NCBI GenBank assembly: GCA_034422835.1
Contig: DAOUJJ010000002.1
Span: forward strand, 1 to 34,368
Source: VXMO01 sp034422835
GTDB taxonomy: Bacteria > Chloroflexota > Dehalococcoidia > UBA6926
Length of the DNA: 34,368 nucleotides
Direction of reading: 5' to 3'
Shown here in pieces: positions 16,368 to 24,271 of the stretch. Numbering within the stretch: the first letter of the stretch is position 1; the number at the start of each line of letters is the position of its first letter. Under the pieces are notes generated by a model, which saw nothing but the letters and a program-made list of their open reading frames with translations, was not told the DNA's origin and searched no databases. The position numbers and the translations under genes are program-made.

Positions 16368-16394
16368 TATATGACTAACGGCAGGAGCAGTCAA
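16366..16394 (-). promoter_or_regulatory. Sigma-70-type promoter of the toxin-antitoxin unit
   Basis: On the minus strand TTGACT (16394-16389) and TATACT (16371-16366) are separated by exactly 17 bp, each one base from consensus. The -10 box lies about 30 bp upstream of the antitoxin ATG. It is one of the best promoter matches in the window. Confidence 0.7.
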
Positions 16395-16454
16395 AGCGGC
16401 TCCCGAGATTAGTCGAAGGATGCCTACAACAGGAATGTCGCAATGGGTGACCCC

Positions 16455-16483
16455 TTGAATCCGCACGCTTGTTCCTTTACTCT
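16455..16483 (+). promoter_or_regulatory. Possible promoter of the Cys-rich protein gene
   Basis: TTGAAT (16455-16460) and TACTCT (16478-16483) with a 17-bp spacer lie 56 bp before the ATG at 16539. The -35 match is good, the -10 match is only partial. Confidence 0.35.
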
Positions 16484-16538
16484 TGGAAAGTCATCCTCAC
16501 ACTAAGGCCCTCAGAGGGTTAGGGAGATAACAAGGCAT

Positions 16539-17045
16539 ATGCTGTATCCCTTTATTAAGACCTGTTTGCGATGCGACGCTCAGTTTCGCGCAGGCTTTCA
16601 GGAGCGCACGGTCTGCAACGAGTGCTTAGGGGATTTGCTCTCGGAGCATTTGGGCTTCCCGACTAAGCTCACCACATCAAACCGGACAGATAATTGGCGC
16701 GACCTGTTCCTGGTAACGAACAAAGCTGGGTATAAAGCAAGGGTTCACGTTATACGCAAGCGTGATCTGCTACGGCCGCCGGATGCGCCCGCCAAGGCCA
16801 TCTGCAAGAATATGCTGACGCAGATCAACCATGTCCGCCCACTGGTTCCAAAGTCTATGGGTGACCCGATTAAGACTCATGGCGATTCATCGACTAGATT
16901 CTGCACGACTTGCGAGAAATTGCTAAGGAAGGAGTCTGCTGGTATTCGTAGTCATCGGTTCATTCCATTTGAGTTTGCAGGACATGTAGCAGTCCTGATG
17001 GAAGAGCCGCCCGGCATGGATCCCGACGACGCCCGTATGATGTAG
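16539..17045 (+). CDS. Unknown protein with Cys-pair zinc ribbon-like motifs
   Basis: 168-aa soluble protein. CLRC (C9, C12) and CNEC (C26, C29) form two CxxC knuckles 13 residues apart, the arrangement of a small zinc ribbon. A further CTTC (C122, C125) could form a second site. The middle is basic (KARVHVIRKRDLLRPP), compatible with nucleic-acid binding, but no family is recognised. It is the only plus-strand gene in an otherwise minus-strand island and is convergent with the double protease gene. It is AT-richer than host genes. The ATG is preceded by GGGAG about 12 nt away and AAGG closer in. Confidence 0.65.
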   Translation: MLYPFIKTCLRCDAQFRAGFQERTVCNECLGDLLSEHLGFPTKLTTSNRTDNWRDLFLVTNKAGYKARVHVIRKRDLLRPPDAPAKAICKNMLTQINHVRPLVPKSMGDPIKTHGDSSTRFCTTCEKLLRKESAGIRSHRFIPFEFAGHVAVLMEEPPGMDPDDARMM

Positions 17046-17056
17046 TTGAGGATGCC

Positions 17057-18784
17057 TTACTGGCTGTCTTGAAAGTCCCTTATAGCCCGCCAAATTCCGT
17101 CGCCGGTGACAATCGCAACATGTTGACGATCGCTCTTCCATCCTCTGGTGACAATACCGACGATTTTGCCAAATCTATCGACCACGGGGCTGCCTGACAT
17201 GCCATCTACTAGCTGACCTAATACCGGTTCACAATAGTCGAGACTTGAGCAAGAGCCCAAATAATTGAGCCTGTTGTTAACCATTTCTATAGTGAACGCA
17301 TTCGATGCGATAGCGGTCAATTCCGCTCCACGTGGTGGGAGGAAGGCTAGTGACAGTGCAACATCAATCCATTCGTATTCGAACGTGACAGAGTTGAGAC
17401 CATAGCGGTGCCTCAATCTGAATTCGTCGACTGGACTTAGCAACGCGATATCTTTAGACCAGTCGATATGAAGCAATCGTGTCTCGTACCAATCGGTCGC
17501 CCCGACAAAGATCCTCCGTACCGCAGCGTTGCTTGAGCAGCTATCGCCGTCATTGATACAGAGGATATGCGCGGCAGTAAGGATGTAGTGGGAGGCGGAC
17601 CCGTCAAGTTCAGTGAATCTAATGTAGGTTGCCGTGCCGCATGCTTTCAGGGTGCAGATTTGATATACAGCGTGCATCTGCCAGTTCAATTGTTGTGCCT
17701 TGGCTCTTGCTACGGATTCACCGAAGTCCCAGTCAGGATCAGGGGTTGGCGAATTAACGGGTGTCGCTGTGGGGACGGGCGTAGGTGTCGGTGACACCGA
17801 GGGAGTTGGTGTGGGTAGTGGCGCAGTTGTCGTAGATGCCGGAGCATCGCTGATGGCCTTCAAGATTCCGTCTCCGGTAGTAATAACGATATGCTGACGG
17901 TCACTCTCCCACCCGCCGGTGATAATGCCAACGACTCTGCCATGTGCGTCAATTACAGGACTACCCGATGTGCCATTCAACGCCTGCCCCAAGACTGGTG
18001 CGCAGTAGTTTGGTCTTGAACAAGAGCCAGAATAGCTTTCCCTGTCATTTACCATTTCGATTATCAGCCCGTTTGATGCGATGGCGACCATGCTTGCTCC
18101 GCGCGATGGGAGATCATCTACCGGCAAAGCAGTGTCAAACCACTCTCTTTGCAGGATGAGGCTATGTGAAGCATAGACCTGGCGCAATTCGGTAACAGGA
18201 TTTAGCAAAGCCACATCCTTAGCCCAGTCGATATGAATCACTCGCGTTTCGTACCAATTGGTCGGCTCGCCGATAGAGACCCTCCGCACCGCAGCGGTAC
18301 GCGAGCAGTTATCCCCATAGTCGTCACACAAGATATGGGCAGCAGTGAGGATGTAGTAGGAGACGGAACCGCCAGGCTCTGTGAATTTCACGTAGGATGC
18401 CGTACCACAGGAAGACTGGGTGCAAATGTAATACACAGCTTGCTTCTGGACGTTCAAGAGCCTTGCTGCGATTCGTGCTACCGCAAAGTCGAGTTCCGTT
18501 TCAGACGAAGGGGTTGGAGCAGGTGTTGCCGTGGGGACAAGTGATGATGTGGGGGTCGGTGTGAGGGTCGGCGATGTCACAACCGGCGCGGGAGTCGATG
18601 TAAGGACTTGGGATGTCGCGGCAGGTGTAGGAGTCAGCGTAACCGTAGGCTCTGCAGTGATTGTAGGAGAAGGCGCGACTACAGGTTCTTGGCGAGGCGC
18701 AAATTGATTGAATGCCAGTGCGAAGCCCAGGATCACTAGCGCAATCATGCCGAATATGCCGAGGATCTTTGAGCTATGCTTCAT
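17057..18784 (-). CDS. Membrane-anchored protease with two tandem trypsin-like domains
   Basis: 575-aa extracytoplasmic serine protease candidate. An uncleaved-looking signal anchor (residues 7-26) is followed by a Thr/Pro-rich stalk (about 33-95). The first trypsin-like domain has H150 (LTAAH), D190 (DWAKDVALL) and S273 (GTSGSP). A second TP-rich linker (316-350) leads to a second domain with H406, D445 and S530 (GMSGSP). Both triads are intact and the two domains are strongly alike, including paired cysteines, so the gene arose by internal duplication. The form resembles HtrA-like or trypsin_2 proteases but lacks a PDZ domain. It may degrade or sense extracellular proteins. No strong ribosome site precedes the ATG. 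It lies in the accessory island downstream of the decayed duplicate. Confidence 0.85.
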   Translation of the reverse strand: MKHSSKILGIFGMIALVILGFALAFNQFAPRQEPVVAPSPTITAEPTVTLTPTPAATSQVLTSTPAPVVTSPTLTPTPTSSLVPTATPAPTPSSETELDFAVARIAARLLNVQKQAVYYICTQSSCGTASYVKFTEPGGSVSYYILTAAHILCDDYGDNCSRTAAVRRVSIGEPTNWYETRVIHIDWAKDVALLNPVTELRQVYASHSLILQREWFDTALPVDDLPSRGASMVAIASNGLIIEMVNDRESYSGSCSRPNYCAPVLGQALNGTSGSPVIDAHGRVVGIITGGWESDRQHIVITTGDGILKAISDAPASTTTAPLPTPTPSVSPTPTPVPTATPVNSPTPDPDWDFGESVARAKAQQLNWQMHAVYQICTLKACGTATYIRFTELDGSASHYILTAAHILCINDGDSCSSNAAVRRIFVGATDWYETRLLHIDWSKDIALLSPVDEFRLRHRYGLNSVTFEYEWIDVALSLAFLPPRGAELTAIASNAFTIEMVNNRLNYLGSCSSLDYCEPVLGQLVDGMSGSPVVDRFGKIVGIVTRGWKSDRQHVAIVTGDGIWRAIRDFQDSQ

Positions 18785-18813
18785 GTTGCTTGTCTAGGTC
18801 TTCGCCCATCGTC

Positions 18814-18854
18814 CTCAGAATAGCGGGAGTGCGGCAGCTTCGGAGCAACTACTG
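18814..18854 (+). pseudogene. Decayed copy of the 3' end of the 15247 membrane gene
   Basis: This segment matches 15640-15680 with four differences over 41 bases; the last 35 bases (18820-18854) differ at two positions. Just after it one G is missing relative to the original, turning TGG-ACG into TGA. Only the final ~13 codons remain, with no upstream coding sequence, so it is a relic rather than a gene. Confidence 0.7.
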
Positions 18855-18897
18855 ACGCCTATGTGGAATTAAGCTCTCAGCGGCCGACGGCCACTTG

Positions 18898-18942
18898 CTA
18901 CAGCCTCCGAATGCCGTATGGGTCGATAACCTCCCGGCTCAA
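18898..18942 (-). pseudogene. Relic of a PIN-toxin C-terminus
   Basis: The minus strand reads LSREVIDPYGIRRL then TAG, closely like the end of the intact toxin (SNETLFDSYGVQRLW). The underlying DNA matches at 20 of 28 bases around the DPYG codons. Upstream of these 14 codons the resemblance stops and the frame soon meets TGA. It sits 43 bp from the membrane-gene relic, in the same tail-to-tail order as the intact pair. Confidence 0.5.
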
Positions 18943-18978
18943 CGGGGATGGTCAGGGGGAAGGCGCAATTGGCTCGGG

Positions 18979-19431
18979 CTACCGACCGCGTCTGCCTACC
19001 CCAAAGCCACCACCAAAACCACCTGCAAAGATGGCGGAACCTGCGAGTATCTGCCCTAAGAGGCTCGTCTCCTCTTGCCATACTAAGAAGAAGAGGATGG
19101 CGAGGACGGCAACGAGAAGAGTGGCGAGAGCGGCAAAGGCCCACTTTCTGTTGGAATATGCTTGACGGTCTTCCCGCACACTCTCCGCTTCACTGTGGTC
19201 CATCATCTTGTGTATGTGCTCAGCGTCTAGCTTTGAGAGGAATGGATTCTGCAGCGGGCCACCAGCAACAGACATCATCATGGCGACCTGCCGCCGCACT
19301 TCCGGCGGTGCGTCACTAAGAATCTCGTCGAATGGCCCTGTCGTATCTTCGGCACCCTCTCCATTCAATGGGACACGAGGCGTGTGTTCGTGCTCTGGTT
19401 CGTTGCCTGAAGTATCATTCTCTTGCGGCAT
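18979..19431 (-). CDS. Small membrane protein with acidic N-terminus, unknown
   Basis: 150 aa. The first half is hydrophilic and acidic (EHEHTPRVPLNGEGAEDTT...), with EVRRQVAMMMSVAGGP and HIHKMMDHSEAE helices. The second half has two membrane helices: WAFAALATLLVAVLAILFFL and LLGQILAGSAIFAGGFGGGF, ending GVGRRGR. The layout recalls DUF2335-type proteins (soluble helix then two C-terminal helices) but the match is not convincing. Its start overlaps the end of the upstream gene by 17 bp, so the two are translationally coupled. Unknown function. Confidence 0.6.
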   Translation of the reverse strand: MPQENDTSGNEPEHEHTPRVPLNGEGAEDTTGPFDEILSDAPPEVRRQVAMMMSVAGGPLQNPFLSKLDAEHIHKMMDHSEAESVREDRQAYSNRKWAFAALATLLVAVLAILFFLVWQEETSLLGQILAGSAIFAGGFGGGFGVGRRGR

Positions 19432-19792
19432 GGGCGATCTTACTCCAGTAGAATCGGTGGGCTCCTAGCCTAATCAAGCATCGTTCTCCGTAGTCCGCCG
19501 CTAGGGCAGCCACATAACCGCCGAGGAAGAGTCGGAGGTAGGTATCCGCTTCCGCCTGCGTAATCTCACCCGACCGAAACGCATTGTTAGTTGCTCTAAT
19601 GCCGCTTCGCAACACTTGTCTGGGAGTGCGCTCGAAGGAATCAAGCCAAGCCTGCATCCATTCGTCTTGATGAGTAGGGGTACCTCCCCCTGCTGCTTGA
19701 GTTAACATGTCCTGCTTAGGTGTGTCCTCTTCTCTATCCATATCCATTGTACGGACGTTGCGGAATGTAGCATACTGCCCCTGCGGTTTCAA
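19415..19792 (-). CDS. Small soluble protein, unknown, coupled to 18979 gene
   Basis: 125 aa, no recognised family. It has a helical core (WMQAWLDSFERTPRQVLRSG, then EITQAEADTYLRLFLGGYVAAL). The reading begins at TTG 19792, which has AAGGG at good spacing; an ATG at 19747 would remove 15 residues and has no ribosome site. The 17-bp overlap with the next gene suggests the products act together. It lies between the acyl-CoA dehydrogenase and the protease island and may mark the island edge. Confidence 0.55.
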   Translation of the reverse strand: MKPQGQYATFRNVRTMDMDREEDTPKQDMLTQAAGGGTPTHQDEWMQAWLDSFERTPRQVLRSGIRATNNAFRSGEITQAEADTYLRLFLGGYVAALAADYGERCLIRLGAHRFYWSKIAHAARE

Positions 19793-19869
19793 GAGTAACC
19801 CTTAAGGTCTGGCTACTCGCAATCCCCTCTGTCGCCCATGCCGTGAGCCTGCCGAAGGGCCTAGGCTGC

Positions 19870-21066
19870 CTACCTCGGCAATCCCAACCCGCGTTGGGCG
19901 ATGATGTTGCGCTGCACCTCGTCCGTGCCGCCGCCAATGGCGAGCCCCCTGGTCAACCACGCGTTCGCGCCCAAGAAGCCGTGCATCGGCGCGAAGCGGC
20001 TGCCACGCGGCGCGATTAGAGCGTCGTCGGTGGCGAGACCGGCCAGAACGTTGTAGACGTTCCAGCCGACCTCATCGCCGGTCACCTTGACCATGGAGGC
20101 TTCCCTGTCCGGCACCTGCCCCTGCGTCTGGAGCCACGCGACGCGGTAGCACAGCATGCGCGTTGTCTCTACCTGCACGCGCAGGTCTGCCAGCTTGTGG
20201 CGCGCGACGGGATTCTCCAGCAACGACGTGCCGTCCGCCGACGGGCGGTTTCGGTACGCGTCGATGAACTGTTCCATGTAGCGTTGCAGCCGTGCCGGTA
20301 TCTCCACCTGTGAGCGCTCGAAACTCAGCGTCGTCATGGCCGTGTAGAAGCCGCGGTTGAGCTCGCCGATCAGGTTGCGCTTGGGAACGCGCACTTCCTC
20401 GAGAAAGACCTCGCTCCAGCGCCAACGTCCCAAGCCGTCGTAGAGCGGCCGCAGCGTGACGCCGGGGTCGTTCATATCAACGATGAAGTAGGAGATGCCG
20501 CGATGCTTGGGCGCGGTGGGATCCGTCCGCACAAGATAGTGACCCCAATCCGCCCAGCGCCCCTCCGAGTTCCAGATCTTCTGGCCGCTGAGCACGTAGT
20601 CGTCGCCGTCCTCCACCGCGCGGGTCTGCACGTTGGCGAGGTCGGAGCCGGCGTTGGGCTCGGAAAAACCCTGTGACAGGTGGTGAATCTCGCCGCTGGC
20701 GATGCGCGGCAGGAAGAATTCACGCTGCCAGTCCGCGCCGTGCATCATCAGCATGGGGGCGAACATGCCGCCGCCGAGAATCTCCGGCGAGCCCGCGTAG
20801 GCCATCGCCTCGCGGTATGCCATCTGCGTGCTGAGAGGCGCGCCCCACCCGCCGAACTCCCTGGGCCAGTGCATGGTGAACCAGCCCTTCTCGGCCAACT
20901 TCCTGGCGTAGGCGTGCATGCGCTCTTCCTCGTCGACGTCATCCACGTCGTACGAGGCGACGATCATGCTGTAGGCGTCCTTGTCGCCGGGATCCCAATT
21001 CTGCCGGACGAACTCCGTCGCCTCGGCGCGAAGGGCCTCCTCCTCGGCGCTGAATCGAAAGTCCAT
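19870..21066 (-). CDS. Acyl-CoA dehydrogenase
   Basis: 398-aa FAD-dependent dehydrogenase expected to make the alpha-beta double bond in an acyl-CoA thioester during fatty-acid or related degradation. The N-terminal helical domain starts MDFRFSAEEEALRAEATEFV. The FAD/substrate segment is LSQGFSEPNAGSDLANVQTR, then LSGQKIWNSEGRWADW. The C-terminal GGGTDEVQRNIIAQRGLGLP is the usual ending. Length fits the family. GGGAG on the minus strand precedes the ATG. It follows the DUF6159 gene by 26 nt on the same strand, so the two may be co-transcribed. Many paralogues exist in Chloroflexota; the substrate cannot be assigned. Confidence 0.94.
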   Translation of the reverse strand: MDFRFSAEEEALRAEATEFVRQNWDPGDKDAYSMIVASYDVDDVDEEERMHAYARKLAEKGWFTMHWPREFGGWGAPLSTQMAYREAMAYAGSPEILGGGMFAPMLMMHGADWQREFFLPRIASGEIHHLSQGFSEPNAGSDLANVQTRAVEDGDDYVLSGQKIWNSEGRWADWGHYLVRTDPTAPKHRGISYFIVDMNDPGVTLRPLYDGLGRWRWSEVFLEEVRVPKRNLIGELNRGFYTAMTTLSFERSQVEIPARLQRYMEQFIDAYRNRPSADGTSLLENPVARHKLADLRVQVETTRMLCYRVAWLQTQGQVPDREASMVKVTGDEVGWNVYNVLAGLATDDALIAPRGSRFAPMHGFLGANAWLTRGLAIGGGTDEVQRNIIAQRGLGLPR

Positions 21067-21092
21067 CTCCCCACTCCCTTTCGACGTGCGTT

Positions 21093-21953
21093 CTAGCGCG
21101 GTCGGAACGCGCCGCGGATGGTGTCCTCCGTGAACAGCGAAGGGATCTGGCCGTCCGCAGCGTAGTTGTAAAGAGCGGCCTTGTAGATGCCGCTGAGCGT
21201 GGCAAAGAGCAGCGAAACACCCACCACGAGAACGACGCCAATGACAACGGCCAATACGATGCCGGGGGTTCCGAGGAAGGAGAGGGCAAAGCCAAGAACC
21301 GCGGCGACCAGAACTGCCAGAAGCGTCGCGCCGAACTGTATCAGGCCGAGGCCAAAGTTGCCGACAACCTGCTCACCCCACGTGCGCCGCAGGAGAGAAA
21401 GTGACGTCTTGAAGGAGTCAAAGAGCCCGCGGTGTTCGATGACGATGAGCGGCACGACGAAGAACGTTATGAGGGACCAGGCCGCGCCGATGAGCGCAAC
21501 AACGATCTGCCCGATGATTCCGATGATGCCGCCGCGCTCGCGCGCCTGGCTCGAGAGAATCTGGAGGATAAGGCCGACGGTCGCGGCAATCACGGCCCAG
21601 AAGAAGATCGTGATAATGCGGCTGGATGCGCCCGCCAACCCGGACCTGATGTTGGGATCGCCCCCCTCAAGCCGTTCATGCGCGGCGAAGACGAGCGCGG
21701 CGTTGAAGAAGATCACCACAAAATAAGAGGCGACGTAGAAGAGGAACACCATGAGCAGGTCAAGGCCGCTGAACGCCCCGGTTTCCAGCCTTTCAAATGA
21801 ACCGATGCCAAAGGTGACGCCAAAGAACGTCAGGGTCACGAAGATTACGCCAATGGTGGAGAAGATGGGGAAGAAGATCAGTTCCTTGTCGACGCTGAGA
21901 ACATGGAGGCAGAGCTTGAAGAGCTGCCAACTCCTGCCGATGGTCGCAAACAT
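21093..21953 (-). CDS. DUF6159-family membrane protein
   Basis: 286-aa protein with six hydrophobic segments. The N-terminal GRSWQLFKLCLHVLSVDKELIFFPIF, FNAALVFAAHERLEGGDPN and the central WSLITFFVVPLIVIEHRGLFDSFKTS fit DUF6159, a family of unknown function found in many bacteria and archaea. The C-terminus (LFATLSGIYKAALYNYAADG, then FTEDTIRGAFRPR) is also typical. AGAGGTG on the minus strand supports the ATG. It is divergent from the YihY-type gene and upstream of the acyl-CoA dehydrogenase. Confidence 0.8.
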   Translation of the reverse strand: MFATIGRSWQLFKLCLHVLSVDKELIFFPIFSTIGVIFVTLTFFGVTFGIGSFERLETGAFSGLDLLMVFLFYVASYFVVIFFNAALVFAAHERLEGGDPNIRSGLAGASSRIITIFFWAVIAATVGLILQILSSQARERGGIIGIIGQIVVALIGAAWSLITFFVVPLIVIEHRGLFDSFKTSLSLLRRTWGEQVVGNFGLGLIQFGATLLAVLVAAVLGFALSFLGTPGIVLAVVIGVVLVVGVSLLFATLSGIYKAALYNYAADGQIPSLFTEDTIRGAFRPR

Positions 21954-22046
21954 AATCGCACACCTCTTTCGGGTTCTTCAGTCCGCGTACTCAATGATAC
22001 ATGCCGACGAAGGGCTTGCGGTTGGAGATGCTATTAAGCTGGAGGG

Positions 22047-22961
22047 GTGTTTAGTTCCCTTGTTGCGCGAGGGCGACGGCTTGCCAATACCCTCCTCCTC
22101 ATCCTGGACAGCTTCAAGCCGACGGCGGTTGCGGTCGTCATGATTCGGAATGCCGGAAGGCACGGCGTCGGCGATATGGCGGCGGCCGTGGGGTATTACG
22201 GCATCCTCGCCATCCTGCCGTTGCTGATTTTCACTATTACCGTGCTGAGCTTTGTGCTGGATACTCAGACAGTCGTGAACGAAGTTCACTTGATCGTGTC
22301 ACGGTATGTGCCGCTGGAGGCCAATCTCATCGACGACAACGTGGATGCAATAGTTCAATCCCGCGGGGCAATCGGCATCATTTCACTGATGGCGCTGGCG
22401 TGGTCCGGCAGCAACTTCTTCGGCGCGATGGCGCGTTTCATGGACAGGGCGTGGGGCAATGCAAACCCCTATGCCTTTCACCTGGTGCGGATCAAGTCCG
22501 TCATCACCGTGGGAAGCGTGAGCGCGCTCCTGCTGTCGTCATTGGCGATGTCAACCCTGGTTCACGCAGCTGAGGGGGCCGACCTGGACGGATGGCTGGG
22601 CACACTTGCCAGTGTGGTCAACGTAGGGGGTCAGGTTGTGCTGGGCGTCGCGTCGCTTTTTGGCGCGATAGCGGGGCTGCTGATGCTGTACCGATGGCTG
22701 CCAAGCGACCGTACTCCGTGGCGGTACTGCATTCCTGCCGCGTTCATCGCCGGCATCTCCCTTGAGATTATCAAGAACCTGTTCCTGTTCTACCTGATCG
22801 CCTTTGGCAGTTTTGACGCGGTCTATGGTTCACTCGCGTCAATAGTGGTCCTGCTGGTTTGGATATATATGGCAGGCTTTGTGATTCTGCTGGTTGCGGA
22901 ACTTGGCGGCGCGCTACGAGAGGTGGATATGCGCGGTCGCCGCAGATATCGACCGATGTGA
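22047..22961 (+). CDS. YihY/BrkB-family membrane protein
   Basis: 304-aa inner-membrane protein of the YihY/BrkB family (once miscalled RNase BN), with six helices. Motifs: DMAAAVGYYGILAILPLLIF near the start, IGIISLMALAWSGSNFFGAMARFMDRAWG in the middle, and YGSLASIVVLLVWIYMAGFVILLVAELGGAL at the end. All are family hallmarks. The exact role is unknown; a transport or envelope function is usually proposed. The start is GTG 22047; GGAGG lies only 1 nt before it, an unusually short gap, but downstream starts would remove part of the first helix. Confidence 0.88.
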   Translation: MFSSLVARGRRLANTLLLILDSFKPTAVAVVMIRNAGRHGVGDMAAAVGYYGILAILPLLIFTITVLSFVLDTQTVVNEVHLIVSRYVPLEANLIDDNVDAIVQSRGAIGIISLMALAWSGSNFFGAMARFMDRAWGNANPYAFHLVRIKSVITVGSVSALLLSSLAMSTLVHAAEGADLDGWLGTLASVVNVGGQVVLGVASLFGAIAGLLMLYRWLPSDRTPWRYCIPAAFIAGISLEIIKNLFLFYLIAFGSFDAVYGSLASIVVLLVWIYMAGFVILLVAELGGALREVDMRGRRRYRPM

Positions 22962-22984
22962 GGCGCCCGGAGCGAGCGTTGGCC

Positions 22985-23560
22985 TCAGTACACGTGGTGA
23001 TCGATGCCCATGTAGGCGTCGATGAATGTGCGGATGCGTTCCTCGTCAAACTCATCAAAGGTGTCCAGCCGCGTCCACGCCGTGAGGGCGATGCGGCGTC
23101 TTTGGCCGGTGACAGGGTCGATGATTCCGCTGTACGGCCCCATGAGAACGCGCCCCTCCGGTTCGGCAATGTATTCACTCACGACCCCGGTTAGCTGGGC
23201 GACGAGTTCGGCGCAGCCCTCCGGGCAGTCGTATTGGACGTTCACGTGTCCGTCCTCAAGATTGTGAATCTGGATCTCATCCGGCACCTGCACGTCGTAG
23301 ATCTGGCCGGGCGCCAGCGAGGGCATGTGGGGGCCGGAGGTTGGAGGGGACGAGTTATACGGCAAGTGCGGTTCCTGTATGTCAGCCAGATGGTAGTTCC
23401 CCTGGTTCTCCAGGGCGTAGCCGGGCTCCTCATTCAAGACCTCTTGCAGGACGAGCAGACCTCCGATGAGCAGGATCACCGCAACGGTGGCCGCAATGAT
23501 GATGATGCCGCTGCGATTACCGTCGCCTGCCGATACTGCGTTTCTACGACGTTGAGACAC
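22985..23560 (-). CDS. DUF3105-family membrane-anchored protein
   Basis: 191 aa: a single transmembrane helix (IIIIAATVAVILLIGGLLVL, about residues 18-37) and an outside domain. The domain shows the DUF3105 pattern PYNSSPPTSGPH, then QIHNLEDGHVNVQY, with conserved His residues that could bind metal. The function is unknown. The start is GTG, preceded by GGAGAG on the minus strand. It is convergent with the YihY-type gene 23 bp away. Confidence 0.82.
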   Translation of the reverse strand: MSQRRRNAVSAGDGNRSGIIIIAATVAVILLIGGLLVLQEVLNEEPGYALENQGNYHLADIQEPHLPYNSSPPTSGPHMPSLAPGQIYDVQVPDEIQIHNLEDGHVNVQYDCPEGCAELVAQLTGVVSEYIAEPEGRVLMGPYSGIIDPVTGQRRRIALTAWTRLDTFDEFDEERIRTFIDAYMGIDHHVY

Positions 23561-23633
23561 GTGGATTACTCTCCGTGAATGTGGGCGCTGGTTCCTATGA
23601 TAAACAATTAACCGGAATAGACCATATATTCCA

Positions 23634-23662
23634 TTGACCTGGTTTTAGACCCAGACTAAAAT
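23634..23662 (+). promoter_or_regulatory. Sigma-70-type promoter for rsmD-coaD
   Basis: TTGACC (23634-23639) and TAAAAT (23657-23662) with a 17-bp spacer, each one base from consensus. Start of transcription would be about 12 nt before the rsmD ATG at 23681. Confidence 0.65.
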
Positions 23663-23680
23663 TTGGGTTCAAGTGAAGCT

Positions 23681-24271
23681 ATGCGAATCACGGCGGGATC
23701 CGCGAGAGGAATTGAATTGCGGACGCCGCAAGGCTGGCATGGCCGTCCGACAACGGACAGGGTGCGTGGAGCGATGTTCTCCATGCTGGAAGCGCGGGAA
23801 ACGGTGAAGGATCGGCGAGTGTTGGATCTGTTCGCAGGGACAGGCGCCCTGGGTATAGAGGCATTGAGCCGCGGCGCGGCGTCCGCTGTTTGCGTGGAAC
23901 GCGGCGCGCGGGAATGTGCCGTTATCCGTGAGAACGCGGAACGGGCCGGTGTGGCCGACAGCCTTACCGTGCTCACCATGCCCGTGGCCCGGTCCCTTGC
24001 ATCGCTTGACGGGCCGTTTGGCCTCGTCTTCATGGATCCCCCCTACGACGATTCTGAGGCCGTTCCGGCAACCCTGAAAGCCCTGTTGGCTGCTGATCAA
24101 CTGTTGCGTGATGACGCGATCATCGTCGTAGAGCAGTCCAGCAGGAATCCGGCAGATATAGGAGACTTGGCAATCGGCGAGATTGCGATACGCCGCTACG
24201 GAGACACCCTCGTCTCTCTGCTCATGAGAGAAACAGTAGTGACGTCATCGGACAGGGAGACTGTCTCATGA
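23681..24271 (+). CDS. rsmD: 16S rRNA (guanine-966-N2)-methyltransferase RsmD
   Basis: 196-aa SAM-dependent enzyme that methylates N2 of G966 in 16S rRNA. It starts MRITAGSARGIEL, the normal RsmD N-terminus, followed by PTTDRVRGAMFSML. SAM motif I is VLDLFAGTGALGIEALSRGA, and the amino-methylase catalytic motif is DPPY in LVFMDPPYDD. The ATG at 23681 is preferred over an in-frame TTG at 23663 because it matches the family start and the promoter position. Its last four bases overlap the coaD start (ATGA), so the two are coupled; this pairing is common in bacteria. Confidence 0.94.
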   Translation: MRITAGSARGIELRTPQGWHGRPTTDRVRGAMFSMLEARETVKDRRVLDLFAGTGALGIEALSRGAASAVCVERGARECAVIRENAERAGVADSLTVLTMPVARSLASLDGPFGLVFMDPPYDDSEAVPATLKALLAADQLLRDDAIIVVEQSSRNPADIGDLAIGEIAIRRYGDTLVSLLMRETVVTSSDRETVS

